From assembly GCA_019241635.1 (NCBI GenBank), contig JAFAWR010000367.1, forward strand, positions 1 through 58,812: 58,812 bases of DNA, written 5' to 3'. Under the pieces are notes generated by a model, which saw only the letters and a program-made list of their open reading frames with translations, ran no database searches and was not told where the DNA came from. The translations under genes were made by a program, and so were the position numbers. The DNA is from Solirubrobacterales bacterium. Its GTDB lineage: Bacteria > Actinomycetota > Thermoleophilia > Solirubrobacterales > Solirubrobacteraceae. Shown in pieces: positions 7,573 to 16,720 of the stretch; within the stretch, counting starts at the first letter, position 1; the number at the start of each line of letters is the position of its first letter.

Positions 7573-9723
7573 TCAGAAGGCGGGGGCGGGCTCGGGCTCG
7601 GGCTCGATGGCGACGCGCGGAAGCCGTCGGTCGAGCCAGCGCGGCAGCGTCCACGTGGTCCGCCCGAGCAGATGGAGGACCGCGGGGAGCAGGAGCATCC
7701 GGACCACGAGCGCATCGAGGAAGACCGCGCTCGCCATCGCCAGGCCGAACATCGCCAGCACGCGGTCCCCGCTGATCGCGAACGCACCGAACACCGCGAC
7801 CATCACCGCGGCGGCGGCCGTGATGACCCGGCCCGTGCGGGCCAGGCCCTCCTTGATCGCCGCGCGGGCGTCGCCGCGCGCCTGCCACTCCTCGTGCACG
7901 CGCGAGATGAGGAATACCTCGTAGTCCATCGACAGCCCGAAGACGATCGCGAACGCGAACACCGGGATGAACGCGTCGATCGGTCCGGCCTGGGCTCCGA
8001 ACAGCCCACCGAGCCATCCGCGCTCGAACACCGCCTGGACGATCCCGAGCGAGGCGCCGATCGAAAGCAGGTTCATCAGCGCGGCCTGCACTGGGATCAC
8101 CAGCGACCGGAACACGATCAGTAACAGGACGGCGGCCAGGGCGATCACGATCCCGACGAACAGCGGCAGCTTGCTCGAGAGGACGTGAGAGAAGTCGACC
8201 TGCGCGGCGGTGGCGCCGCCCACGTAGACGCGGCTCGCCGTGCTCCGCTCGATCGGCGGGATCACGGAATCGCGGATCCGCGTGACCAGACTTGAGGTCT
8301 GGGCGCTCTGCGGCGAGGTCGCCGGGTAGGCCACCACGGCGGCCGTGGTACCCGTGGCGTTGAGCCGCGGCGGCGCCACCGAGGCGATCCCTGGAGTGCG
8401 GCTGAGCGCGCCGGTCAGCTCGCCGAGCGCGGCCGAGTCGTGCGGCCGGGGGAGAGCCACGGCCAGCTGGAGCGGCCCGTTGACGCCGGGGCCGAAGCCC
8501 TTGGCGAGCAGATCGTAGGCCTTGCGCGTCGTCTGGCCGGCGGGATCGTTGCCGGCGTCGCTCGAGGCCAGCCGGAGTCCGAGTGCAGGCGCGGCGAGCG
8601 CGAGCATCACCGCGGTTGCCGCGATCGCGGTCAAGGCGGGGCGGCGCTGCACGCGCTGCACCCAGCGAAGCCAGAAACCGGGCCTCGAGTCCTCCGCGCC
8701 CGCGGGGCCTCCGCTCCGGCGAGGCCTGGCGATCCGCGGCCCGACCGGGGTGAGCAGCGCCGGCAGCATGGTGAGCGAAGCGGCCAGAACCAGGACCACA
8801 GCGATCGCTGCGGCGACCGCGGCGCCGCTCAGCAGGCTGACGCCGAGCGCCAACATCCCGAGCAGCGCGATCACCACGGTGGCGCCGGCAAACAGCACGG
8901 CCCGGCCGGAGGTGTTGATCGCTGCCTCGATCGCCCGTGGCACCTCGCCGCCGTTGTATCGGAAGTCCTCGCGAAAGCGGCTCACGATGAACAGCGCATA
9001 GTCGACGCCGACGCCCAGCCCGATCATCAGCGCCAGCTCGGAGGCGAAGCTCGGCATGTCGACGACATGGCTGGCCAGATTGATCACTCCGAGCCCGGCC
9101 ACCAGGCCGAGCAGCGCGGTGGCGATCGGCAGCACCATCGCGCTGAACGATCCGAAGCTGATCAGCAGAATCACGATCGCGGCGGCGATGCCGACGACCG
9201 TGGCGAACCCGAGCGGCGCCTGCTGGGCCTGCTCGATCGCCTGACCCCCGAGCTCGACGTCGAGCCTGGCCGAGCGCGCGGACTGCGCGGCGCTGATGAC
9301 GCGGTCGACCGCCGCCTTCGGGAGCGCGTTGGCGCGCTGATCGAAGTTCACGGTGGCGAAGCCGATCGTCCCGTCACGGGAGATCGCGTGCTGACCGGCT
9401 GCGAACGGGCTCGTCACGCTCGTGACGTGCGGCAGGCCCGCCACCCGCGCCACGGCGGCTGCGACCGCCGCACGATCCGCGCGGTCGGTCAGCCTGCCGG
9501 CCTTCGCGTGGAACACGATCTGATCGGCGTCCCCGGCCTGCGCGGGAAACCGCGACTGGAGCAGATCCACGGCCTGCTGCGAGTTCGTTCCCGGGAGCGT
9601 GAAGCTGCTCGCCGTCTTCTTTCCCACCGCGTTCGAGACGACGAAAATCCCGATTGCGGCGACGATCCAGGCGACCACGACGGTCCGCCTGTGCGCCATT
9701 GTCCAGCGAGCGATTCTGACCAC
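7573..9723 (-). CDS. MMPL/RND-family membrane transporter
   Basis: 716 aa, two repeats of an RND fold: one N-terminal helix (TVVVAWIVAAIGIFVVSNAV), a large extracytoplasmic loop, five helices, and the same again. MMPL proteins export lipids or hydrophobic compounds using the proton gradient. The Asp residue in the fourth helix of each half (GLGVGVDYALFIVSRFRED; FGLSMDYEVFLISRVHEEW) is the conserved proton-relay position of this family. The start is GTG at 9721-9723. A strong sigma-70 promoter lies 45 nt upstream, and a TetR regulator is divergently encoded, so ligand-induced export control is likely. Confidence 0.92.
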   Translation of the reverse strand: MVRIARWTMAHRRTVVVAWIVAAIGIFVVSNAVGKKTASSFTLPGTNSQQAVDLLQSRFPAQAGDADQIVFHAKAGRLTDRADRAAVAAAVARVAGLPHVTSVTSPFAAGQHAISRDGTIGFATVNFDQRANALPKAAVDRVISAAQSARSARLDVELGGQAIEQAQQAPLGFATVVGIAAAIVILLISFGSFSAMVLPIATALLGLVAGLGVINLASHVVDMPSFASELALMIGLGVGVDYALFIVSRFREDFRYNGGEVPRAIEAAINTSGRAVLFAGATVVIALLGMLALGVSLLSGAAVAAAIAVVLVLAASLTMLPALLTPVGPRIARPRRSGGPAGAEDSRPGFWLRWVQRVQRRPALTAIAATAVMLALAAPALGLRLASSDAGNDPAGQTTRKAYDLLAKGFGPGVNGPLQLAVALPRPHDSAALGELTGALSRTPGIASVAPPRLNATGTTAAVVAYPATSPQSAQTSSLVTRIRDSVIPPIERSTASRVYVGGATAAQVDFSHVLSSKLPLFVGIVIALAAVLLLIVFRSLVIPVQAALMNLLSIGASLGIVQAVFERGWLGGLFGAQAGPIDAFIPVFAFAIVFGLSMDYEVFLISRVHEEWQARGDARAAIKEGLARTGRVITAAAAVMVAVFGAFAISGDRVLAMFGLAMASAVFLDALVVRMLLLPAVLHLLGRTTWTLPRWLDRRLPRVAIEPEPEPAPAF

Positions 9724-9753
9724 TTTCAGCCCCAGCTTTCATCGATAGCAATT

Positions 9754-9825
9754 TTGCACTCGCTGCAGTTATAGCCAGGCCGGACGCGAAAGTCAACAGT
9801 CGTTGCAAAATTTCTACCTGTGCAA
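9754..9825. promoter_or_regulatory. Candidate TetR operator sites (TTGCA/TGCA dyads)
   Basis: The 127-nt divergent region holds TTGCA-N5-TGCAG at 9754-9768, touching the MMPL -10 element, and TTGCA (9803-9807) with TGCAA (9821-9825) on the TetR side. AATTTTGCA at 9750-9758 and TGCAAAATT at 9804-9812 also form a wide 9-bp inverted pair. Placement over both promoters fits autorepression and repression of the exporter by the adjacent TetR. The assignment is inference. Confidence 0.45.
9768..9796 (-). promoter_or_regulatory. Sigma-70-type promoter of the MMPL gene
   Basis: Reading the minus strand, TTGACT (complement of 9791-9796) and TATAAC (complement of 9768-9773) are separated by exactly 17 nt. 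This is close to the consensus for housekeeping sigma factors and stands out in this GC-rich sequence. The -10 hexamer is 45 nt before the GTG start of the MMPL gene. Confidence 0.75.
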
Positions 9826-9850
9826 GTTCGATGATAGACTTCTCGTCCAA

Positions 9851-10483
9851 ATGAGCTCACTGGACACGCCGGCGGCCAACCTCGGTCTGCGGGAGCGCAA
9901 GAAGCAGCAAACCCGGGAGACGATCGCGCGCGCCGCGTTACGGCTCTTCGCCGAGCGTGGCTATGACGAGACGACCCTCGCGGACATCGCCAACGCGGCG
10001 AACGTCGCGCCGCGCACGATCTTCGCCTACTTCGAAAGCAAGGAGGACATCCTCCTGTGCGAGGAGAACGGTTACCTGACCGCGCTCAAGCGGCGGCTCG
10101 ATGAGCGGCCGGCGGGCAGCACCACGGTCGACGCGATCCGCGGGTTTCTCTCCTCGGTCGAGCATCCCGACGAAGAGGCCAAGCTGCGCAAGCAGGTGAT
10201 CGCCGCCAACCCCGACCTGCAGGTGAAGATGCGCGGCCGTCACGCCCAGCTCGAGCCGATGCTCGCGGAATCGATCGCCCAGGACCTGGGCGCCGAGCCC
10301 GGCGATATACGGTCTCTGCTGATCGCTGCCTCGATGGCAACCGCGTTCACCTCGGTGAGCGATCGCATCTTCGCTGCCGAGGCGGCGGGGGAGCCGCTGC
10401 CTCCTGGTGAAGGGATGGCGATCCTCGACCAGGTGCTCGAGTTCCTGCGCGGCGGGCTCGAGGCTCTACAGCGCGATGGTTGA
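9851..10483 (+). CDS. TetR/AcrR family transcriptional regulator
   Basis: 210 aa from the ATG at 9851 (MSSLDTP). The frame is open upstream to 9803, but that part lies in the promoter region. The helix-turn-helix is textbook TetR: RETIARAALRLFAERGYDET, then TLADIANAANVAPRTIFAYF and ESKEDIL. The C-terminal ~140 residues are a ligand-binding helical domain of the AcrR type (EEAKLRKQVIAANPDLQVKM). Its position divergent from the MMPL exporter suggests that it represses that gene and itself. Its end is 3 nt from the end of the convergent J-domain gene. Confidence 0.9.
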   Translation: MSSLDTPAANLGLRERKKQQTRETIARAALRLFAERGYDETTLADIANAANVAPRTIFAYFESKEDILLCEENGYLTALKRRLDERPAGSTTVDAIRGFLSSVEHPDEEAKLRKQVIAANPDLQVKMRGRHAQLEPMLAESIAQDLGAEPGDIRSLLIAASMATAFTSVSDRIFAAEAAGEPLPPGEGMAILDQVLEFLRGGLEALQRDG

Positions 10484-10486
10484 GCT

Positions 10487-11740
10487 CTACGCGGCGGTGC
10501 GCTCGGACAGAGAGCGGGGCTGGGCGGCCTGGACGCGCTCGAGCAGGTCGGCGACCTCGGCGTTCTCGCCCAGTTCCAGCGCCCGGTGGCAGGCCTCGAT
10601 GCATTCACTCACCCGGTCGGTGCGCGCCAGCGCGTGGGCGTAGGCGTTCCAGGCGCTCTGGGAGTCCGGCTCCAGGCGGGTGGCCGACTCGGCCGTTGAC
10701 ACCTCGGCCCCGACGTCCCCGGCCAGGTGGTAGGCGAGCGCGAGCGACAGCAGGCCCTCGAGCGTCGGGCCGACGAGCCTGGCCCGCTCGAGCGCGGAGA
10801 TCGCGGCGGCGCGGTCCATCATGCGCAGGCGCAGCCGCCCGAGACGCTCCCAGGAGGAGGCGTCGGCAGGCGCCCGGTTCGCCGCGCGCTCGGCCGCCTC
10901 GGCGGCCAGGTCGATCGCGCCCATGTCCTCGTAGATCCGAGCCGCGAAGCGCTCGGGGGTGGGGCGATCGGTCTCCGCCCGCGCCCAGTCGCGTACTGCG
11001 CGGGCCGCGGCCGGAAGGTTGCCGGCCTGCCAGAAGGCGCTGGTGAGCAGCCTGAGCACGACCGGGTTCATCGGGTCCGCGTCCCGGGCATAGACGAGGC
11101 GCTGGGCGGCCAGCTTGGCGTCGCCCTCGGCCAGGGCGTGCTGGGCCGCGGTCATGAAGCGCTGCACCCGGTCGGCGGCGTGGTCGGGCTTGGAGAAGTC
11201 GACGAACTGGAGTGAGCCCGCCGGCACGGTGCGGATGCCGATCGAGAACTTCGCCCGGGCCCACTGCTGGACGTCGTCCCCGTCGCCCGAGAAGTAGATC
11301 CCGGTCACCGTGCCGACGCCCCATTCGGGATAGGACACGCAGCGGGCGTAGCGGTGCACGACCGAGTGGTCGGGGACCCGCGAGCCGAAGGGGTCGTGCT
11401 TGGCACGGTCCGCGGCCGCCGCCCGGGCGCGCTGCTCGGCTTCGTAGGCCCGGCGGCCCTCGTCCTCGCGCGCCTTGCGCGCCGCCGCGGCCGACACCTT
11501 GACCGCGTTGCGGGTCACCCGCCCGCCGCGTGAGGTCTCGGCCAGCTGCTCGAGCTGGTCGGCCGCCTCGTTGATCGCCTGCAGGTGGCGCTGATGCTCG
11601 TGCTGGCGGCCCGGGGGCGCGATGTCCGGGTGCCAGCGCTTGGCCATCCGGCGCCGGGCAAGCTGGACGGCCCGCTGATCGAAGGGCGGTTCGAGCTCCA
11701 GCAGGAGGATGGCCTGCTCGACGTCGAGGATGCGAGGCAT
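10487..11740 (-). CDS. J-domain protein with TPR-like C-terminal repeats
   Basis: 417 aa. The N-terminal ~70 residues form a J-domain with the essential HPD tripeptide at 37-39 (MAKRWHPDIAPPG), preceded by a helix in which LELEPPFDQRAV replaces the usual LGV spacing. Such domains recruit and stimulate DnaK. An Arg/Ala-rich helix (about 85-115) follows, then a ~60-residue segment with a beta-like PEWGVGTVTGIYFSGDGDD stretch. From about residue 190 to the end there are helical 34-residue TPR-type repeats (SSWERLGRLRLRMMDRAAAI; SAWNAYAHALARTDRVSECI). There is no Gly/Phe region and no DnaJ zinc fingers, so it is a specialised class-C J protein with unknown clients. Confidence 0.8.
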   Translation of the reverse strand: MPRILDVEQAILLLELEPPFDQRAVQLARRRMAKRWHPDIAPPGRQHEHQRHLQAINEAADQLEQLAETSRGGRVTRNAVKVSAAAARKAREDEGRRAYEAEQRARAAAADRAKHDPFGSRVPDHSVVHRYARCVSYPEWGVGTVTGIYFSGDGDDVQQWARAKFSIGIRTVPAGSLQFVDFSKPDHAADRVQRFMTAAQHALAEGDAKLAAQRLVYARDADPMNPVVLRLLTSAFWQAGNLPAAARAVRDWARAETDRPTPERFAARIYEDMGAIDLAAEAAERAANRAPADASSWERLGRLRLRMMDRAAAISALERARLVGPTLEGLLSLALAYHLAGDVGAEVSTAESATRLEPDSQSAWNAYAHALARTDRVSECIEACHRALELGENAEVADLLERVQAAQPRSLSERTAA

Positions 11741-11817
11741 GAGGAGTCTAAGTTAGCGGCGCCGCCAAGCCTCGGGTGCAGCAATCGGTCCGATCGGGAG
11801 CCGACCTGCAACAAATT

Positions 11818-11842
11818 AGTCTCATTCATACTCATTGAGACT
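11818..11842. promoter_or_regulatory. Inverted repeat upstream of the NlpC/P60-like gene
   Basis: AGTCTCA (11818-11824) and TGAGACT (11836-11842) are perfect 7-bp complements around an 11-nt AT-rich spacer that also repeats CTCATT. The dyad ends 21 nt before the ATG at 11864, in an unusually AT-rich island. It could be an operator or part of the promoter. No regulator is adjacent. Confidence 0.5.
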
Positions 11843-11863
11843 CAAAGGGCCTAATCTGGCGAC

Positions 11864-13006
11864 ATGCGGACCAGCGGACGAGCCAAACCGAAACGCGGTG
11901 GCGGAGTCCTCTTGCTGGGAGGCGTCGGCGCGTTCTTCGCCGTGGGCCTCGGTGCGGCGGTCCTCGCGCTGCTGACCAGCGTGTTCGGCGGAGCGGGAGG
12001 GCAGTGCGGATCGCCCGCGGGCAGCCTCGCCGCGGGCACCGCGCCCGGCGGGCCAGGCGGCGGGATCGTGCTCGGCCCGCCCGGGACCGGTCAGCTCGTC
12101 GGCGCCACGGAGTACGGCGGCCCCGGCGACCCGAGCAGCGGCGTGCTCGGCTCCTCGGGCGCCAACCTGCTCGACTTCCCCGACAGCTACGCCGAGCTCG
12201 GCGGGATGACGTTTGCCACCGCCACCGCGATGGGCGGTCTGCCCTACCTGACGCCGCTGCGCATCACCTGGGGCCAGCGCTCGGCGATCGCCTACAAGCG
12301 CGACATCGGGCTCGGCGGCGGCCCGATCGACGGCCTGCCCCGGGTGCTCGACCTGTGGTGGCAGCTGGCCGGAGGACTCGGGATCCCCTACGAGGACGGG
12401 CTGTGGTCAGGGCCCGTGCAGGTTTCCCGGCCACCCGCCGCCGGCACGGGCAACCTGCTCGGCCAGGCGGCCGGGACCGCGGACAGCCTGATCGCGCCCA
12501 ACCCGGCCGCCCAGGATCCCGGGGCGTGCGCGCCGGCGAGCGTCGAAGGCGTGCCGATGACCGGCGGCGAGCACGCCCAGCTGCTGTCGGGCGGGCTCGC
12601 CGCCGCGCCGGCCGGCGCGCCCCCCGCCATCGCCCAGATCATCGCGGCCGGGAACCAGATCGTCGGCAAGCCGTACACCGTGGGCGGAAGCCACGGTCTG
12701 CCCCTGTCCGAGATCGGCTCCACCTACGACTGCTCGAGCAGCGTCGAGCACCTCCTGTACGGCGCGCGGCTGCTCCCGGTGACCTACGACGCCGCGTCGG
12801 GCACGCTCGAGTCCTTCGGCGAGCCCGGCCCCGGCCGCTGGGTCACGCTGTACGCCAACGCCGACCACGTGTTCATGTACGTGGCCGGGCTCCGCTGGGA
12901 CACCCACAACGCCGCCGGTTCCGATGACGGCAGCACCGGGATCGGCTGGCATCCGCTGATCCGGAGCTCGGCCGGGTTCGTCGCGCGCCACCCGGCGGGG
13001 CTGTGA
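11864..13006 (+). CDS. Membrane-anchored secreted protein with NlpC/P60-like C-terminal domain
   Basis: 380 aa. Arg/Lys-rich start, then a membrane anchor (VGAFFAVGLGAAVLALLTSVF, about 21-41), a Gly/Pro-rich low-complexity linker to residue 100, an uncharacterised middle domain (about 105-185, with ITWGQRSAIAYKRDIGLGGG), and a C-terminal domain from about 255. The last part has TYDCSSSVEHLLYGA (candidate nucleophile Cys290), DHVFMYVAGLRWDTHN (candidate His335, His348) and the KPYTVGGSHG entry motif, matching the Cys/His layout of NlpC/P60 cysteine peptidases that cut peptidoglycan stems. The TGA overlaps the next start by 4 nt, so the lipoprotein is coupled to it. Confidence 0.75.
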   Translation: MRTSGRAKPKRGGGVLLLGGVGAFFAVGLGAAVLALLTSVFGGAGGQCGSPAGSLAAGTAPGGPGGGIVLGPPGTGQLVGATEYGGPGDPSSGVLGSSGANLLDFPDSYAELGGMTFATATAMGGLPYLTPLRITWGQRSAIAYKRDIGLGGGPIDGLPRVLDLWWQLAGGLGIPYEDGLWSGPVQVSRPPAAGTGNLLGQAAGTADSLIAPNPAAQDPGACAPASVEGVPMTGGEHAQLLSGGLAAAPAGAPPAIAQIIAAGNQIVGKPYTVGGSHGLPLSEIGSTYDCSSSVEHLLYGARLLPVTYDAASGTLESFGEPGPGRWVTLYANADHVFMYVAGLRWDTHNAAGSDDGSTGIGWHPLIRSSAGFVARHPAGL

Positions 13007-13551
13007 TCGTCGTGCGCCGCATAGCCCTGATCGCGGCGTGCGCTCTCGTCCCGGCCGGCTGCGGCGCCACTCCTCATAAAGCCAGGACCGCTCCATCCAA
13101 GCTGGCCCAGGCCGAGGCCACCCACGAGTACCCCTCGCCACCGCCGCCGGCGCAGACCGCGGCGCATCCCGCGAACACCGCCGCACAAGCCGTGCGCGCC
13201 TTCGCGACGGCGTACATCAACTGGACCGCCGCCTCGGTGGCCCGCGACATGGCGTCGCTGGCCGCGCGAAGCGTCGGGCAGGCCCGCTCGGCCATGACCC
13301 TGGCCGCCGCGGAGACGGCCGATGACTACGAGCTCCAGCGCGGCGGGATCGCCAACCAGGGCACGGTCGAGGCGGTGGCGCCGCTGCCCGCGCAGCCCGA
13401 TCAGTACCTCGTGGTCACGCTCGAGTCCACGAGCGCGACCAACACCACCGCCTATCAGGGACTCAGACCGGCCTGGCACGTCGCGCTCGCCACCGTGACC
13501 GAGCAGCGACCCGGCCAGTGGGTGCTCAGCGGCTGGCAGCCCGAGAACTAG
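13003..13551 (+). CDS. Putative lipoprotein of unknown function
   Basis: 182 aa. The N-terminus RRIALIAACALVPAGCGATP has a charged start, a hydrophobic core and a lipobox-like L-V-P-A-G-C, so the mature protein would begin at a lipidated Cys near residue 20. A Pro/Ala linker (EYPSPPPPAQTAAHPANTAA) follows, then a ~110-residue domain (VRAFATAYINWTAASVARDM, ending QWVLSGWQPEN) reminiscent of small NTF2-like conjugation or accessory proteins. I cannot name the family. The GTG start at 13003 overlaps the upstream stop (GTGA); GTG at 13012 is an alternative. Its coupling to the NlpC/P60-like gene suggests a shared envelope role. Confidence 0.65.
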   Translation: MIVVRRIALIAACALVPAGCGATPHKARTAPSKLAQAEATHEYPSPPPPAQTAAHPANTAAQAVRAFATAYINWTAASVARDMASLAARSVGQARSAMTLAAAETADDYELQRGGIANQGTVEAVAPLPAQPDQYLVVTLESTSATNTTAYQGLRPAWHVALATVTEQRPGQWVLSGWQPEN

Positions 13552-13970
13552 ACGGCCTGACCGTTCGCGGTCAGCGTGACCTCTACGTTCCCGCGCGTGG
13601 CGTTCGAATAGGGGCAGATCTCGTGCGCCGCAGCGACGATCTGCTTGGCCTCCTCGGCGTCCTTCACCTGGGGCAGCGAGACGTCGAGTTGCACCGCGAC
13701 GTTGAACCCGCGGTCCTCGGTGGTGATCAGGCTGACCTTGCTGTCGATCGAGGCGTCGCCGACCTCGGCCTTCGCGCGCCGCGCCGCCACGCCGAGCGCA
13801 CCCTCGAAGCACGCCGCGTAGCCGACCGCGAACAGCTGCTCCGGGTTGGTGCCGCCGCCCTCGTTGGGTGGGCGAAGCTGCACATCCAGCTCGCCGTCGG
13901 TGGTCTTGCCGTGACCCTGCTCGCGCCCGCCGGTGACCGTCGCCTCTGCCGTGTACACGACCTTCGCCAT
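13548..13970 (-). CDS. ohr: Organic hydroperoxide resistance protein Ohr (OsmC/Ohr family)
   Basis: 140 aa, the standard Ohr length. Ohr reduces organic and fatty-acid hydroperoxides with two Cys residues. Both are visible: FAVGYAACFEGALG (peroxidatic Cys) and AAHEICPYSNATRGNVEV (resolving Cys). GTNPEQLFAVGYAACF is the family hallmark. The ATG at 13968-13970 has AGGAG 7 nt upstream on the minus strand. No MarR-type OhrR is adjacent. A 55-aa membrane protein lies 35 nt upstream on the same strand and may be co-transcribed. The 3' end overlaps the convergent lipoprotein gene by 4 nt. Confidence 0.95.
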   Translation of the reverse strand: MAKVVYTAEATVTGGREQGHGKTTDGELDVQLRPPNEGGGTNPEQLFAVGYAACFEGALGVAARRAKAEVGDASIDSKVSLITTEDRGFNVAVQLDVSLPQVKDAEEAKQIVAAAHEICPYSNATRGNVEVTLTANGQAV

Positions 13971-14005
13971 GCTCGTTCTCCTTGGTTCTCGTTGAGAGCA
14001 CAAGA

Positions 14006-14173
14006 TTAATGCGCGGCGATGTTCAGCACCACGGCGGTCGCGAAGCACACCACCGCGAGCGCGCGGATCAGCCAGCCGGCGCGGTCGCCGGGACGCCCGG
14101 TGACCATGCCGACGATCGCCACGGTCATGCAGGCGACCGCGACGAGCGCGAACCCCGCGGCAGCAGCGCGCAT
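14006..14173 (-). CDS. Small two-helix membrane protein (55 aa)
   Basis: MRAAAAGFALVAVACMTVAI-VGMVTGRPGD, then RAGWLIRALAVVCFATAVVL-NIAAH: two hydrophobic helices joined by a short charged turn. The ATG at 14171-14173 is preceded on the minus strand by GGAGG with 6 nt spacing, a good ribosome site that supports translation from here. It is divergent from ettA (30 nt) and upstream of ohr. Function unknown. Confidence 0.6.
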   Translation of the reverse strand: MRAAAAGFALVAVACMTVAIVGMVTGRPGDRAGWLIRALAVVCFATAVVLNIAAH

Positions 14174-14203
14174 CGGCGCCCTCCTATCCTCTGAGACCAC
14201 GAC

Positions 14204-15859
<1,656 letters not shown>

Positions 15860-15869
15860 GCTCCCGGCC

Positions 15870-16709
15870 GTGCCGTCCAAGGCCGTCCTGATCACCGGCT
15901 GCTCGAGCGGGATCGGCCACGCCACCGCGGAGCTCCTGGCCCGCGAGGGGTGGACGGTTTACGCCACCGCGCGCAGGCCCGAGACGCTCAGCGATCTCGA
16001 ACGTGCCGGCTGCCGGACGCTCGCCCTCGATGTCACCGACGAGACCTCGATGACCGTCGCGGTGGGCGCGGTGACCGAGGCCGAGGGCGCGGTGGGCGTG
16101 CTCATCAACAACGCCGGCTACAGCCAATCGGGCGCGGTCGAGTCGGTGGCGATGGATCAGGTGCGCCGGCAGTTCGAGACCAACGTTTTCGGCCTGATCC
16201 GGATGTGCCAGCTCGTGCTGCCCGGGATGCGCGCCCAGGGCTGGGGACGGATCGTCAACCTCTCGAGCATGGGCGGCCGGCTGACCTTTCCGGGCGGCGG
16301 CCTGTACCACGCGACCAAGTACTCGGTCGAGGCCATCTCCGACGCGCTGCGCTTCGAGGTGCGCGGTTTCGGCGTGAAGGTGATCGTCGTCGAGCCCGGC
16401 CTGATCGTCACCAACTTCGGCGAGACGGCAGCCGCGTCGGCATCGGTGGGGCCCGATGGGCCGTACGCCACCTTCAACCAGGCCGTCGCGAAGGCCACCG
16501 ACGAGGTGTACCGCGGACCACTGGCCAAGCTCGGCGCCGGTCCGGAGGCGGTCGCCGAGACGATCTCAGCGGCGCTGAAATCCGCCCGTCCAAAGACCCG
16601 TTATCCGGTCACCGCGAGCGCCCGGGTGATGATCGGCCAGCGGCGCCTGATGCCCGATCGGGTGTGGGACCTGCTGATGCGCACCCAGTTCCCGACGCCG
16701 AAGCCCTAG
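15870..16709 (+). CDS. SDR family oxidoreductase
   Basis: 279 aa classical short-chain dehydrogenase. The nucleotide site is TGCSSGIGHATAELLAREGW near the N-terminus, NNAGYSQSGAVE is the structural NNAG motif, and NLSSMGGRLTFPGGGLYHAT-KYSVEAI holds the catalytic Ser and Tyr-x-x-x-Lys. The Arg in the ATARRPETL turn suggests NADP(H) preference. The substrate is unknown. The start is GTG at 15870. It lies between ettA (10 nt) and an MFS gene (11 nt), so it is likely transcribed with them. Confidence 0.9.
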   Translation: MPSKAVLITGCSSGIGHATAELLAREGWTVYATARRPETLSDLERAGCRTLALDVTDETSMTVAVGAVTEAEGAVGVLINNAGYSQSGAVESVAMDQVRRQFETNVFGLIRMCQLVLPGMRAQGWGRIVNLSSMGGRLTFPGGGLYHATKYSVEAISDALRFEVRGFGVKVIVVEPGLIVTNFGETAAASASVGPDGPYATFNQAVAKATDEVYRGPLAKLGAGPEAVAETISAALKSARPKTRYPVTASARVMIGQRRLMPDRVWDLLMRTQFPTPKP

Positions 16710-16720
16710 CCGCCGCTCGC

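Noticed and set aside
8440-9774. Long open frame antisense to the MMPL gene
   Set aside because: Its translation is Arg/Gln/His/Gly-rich without domains, a typical shadow of GC-rich coding DNA; the opposite strand encodes a full-length, motif-complete transporter.
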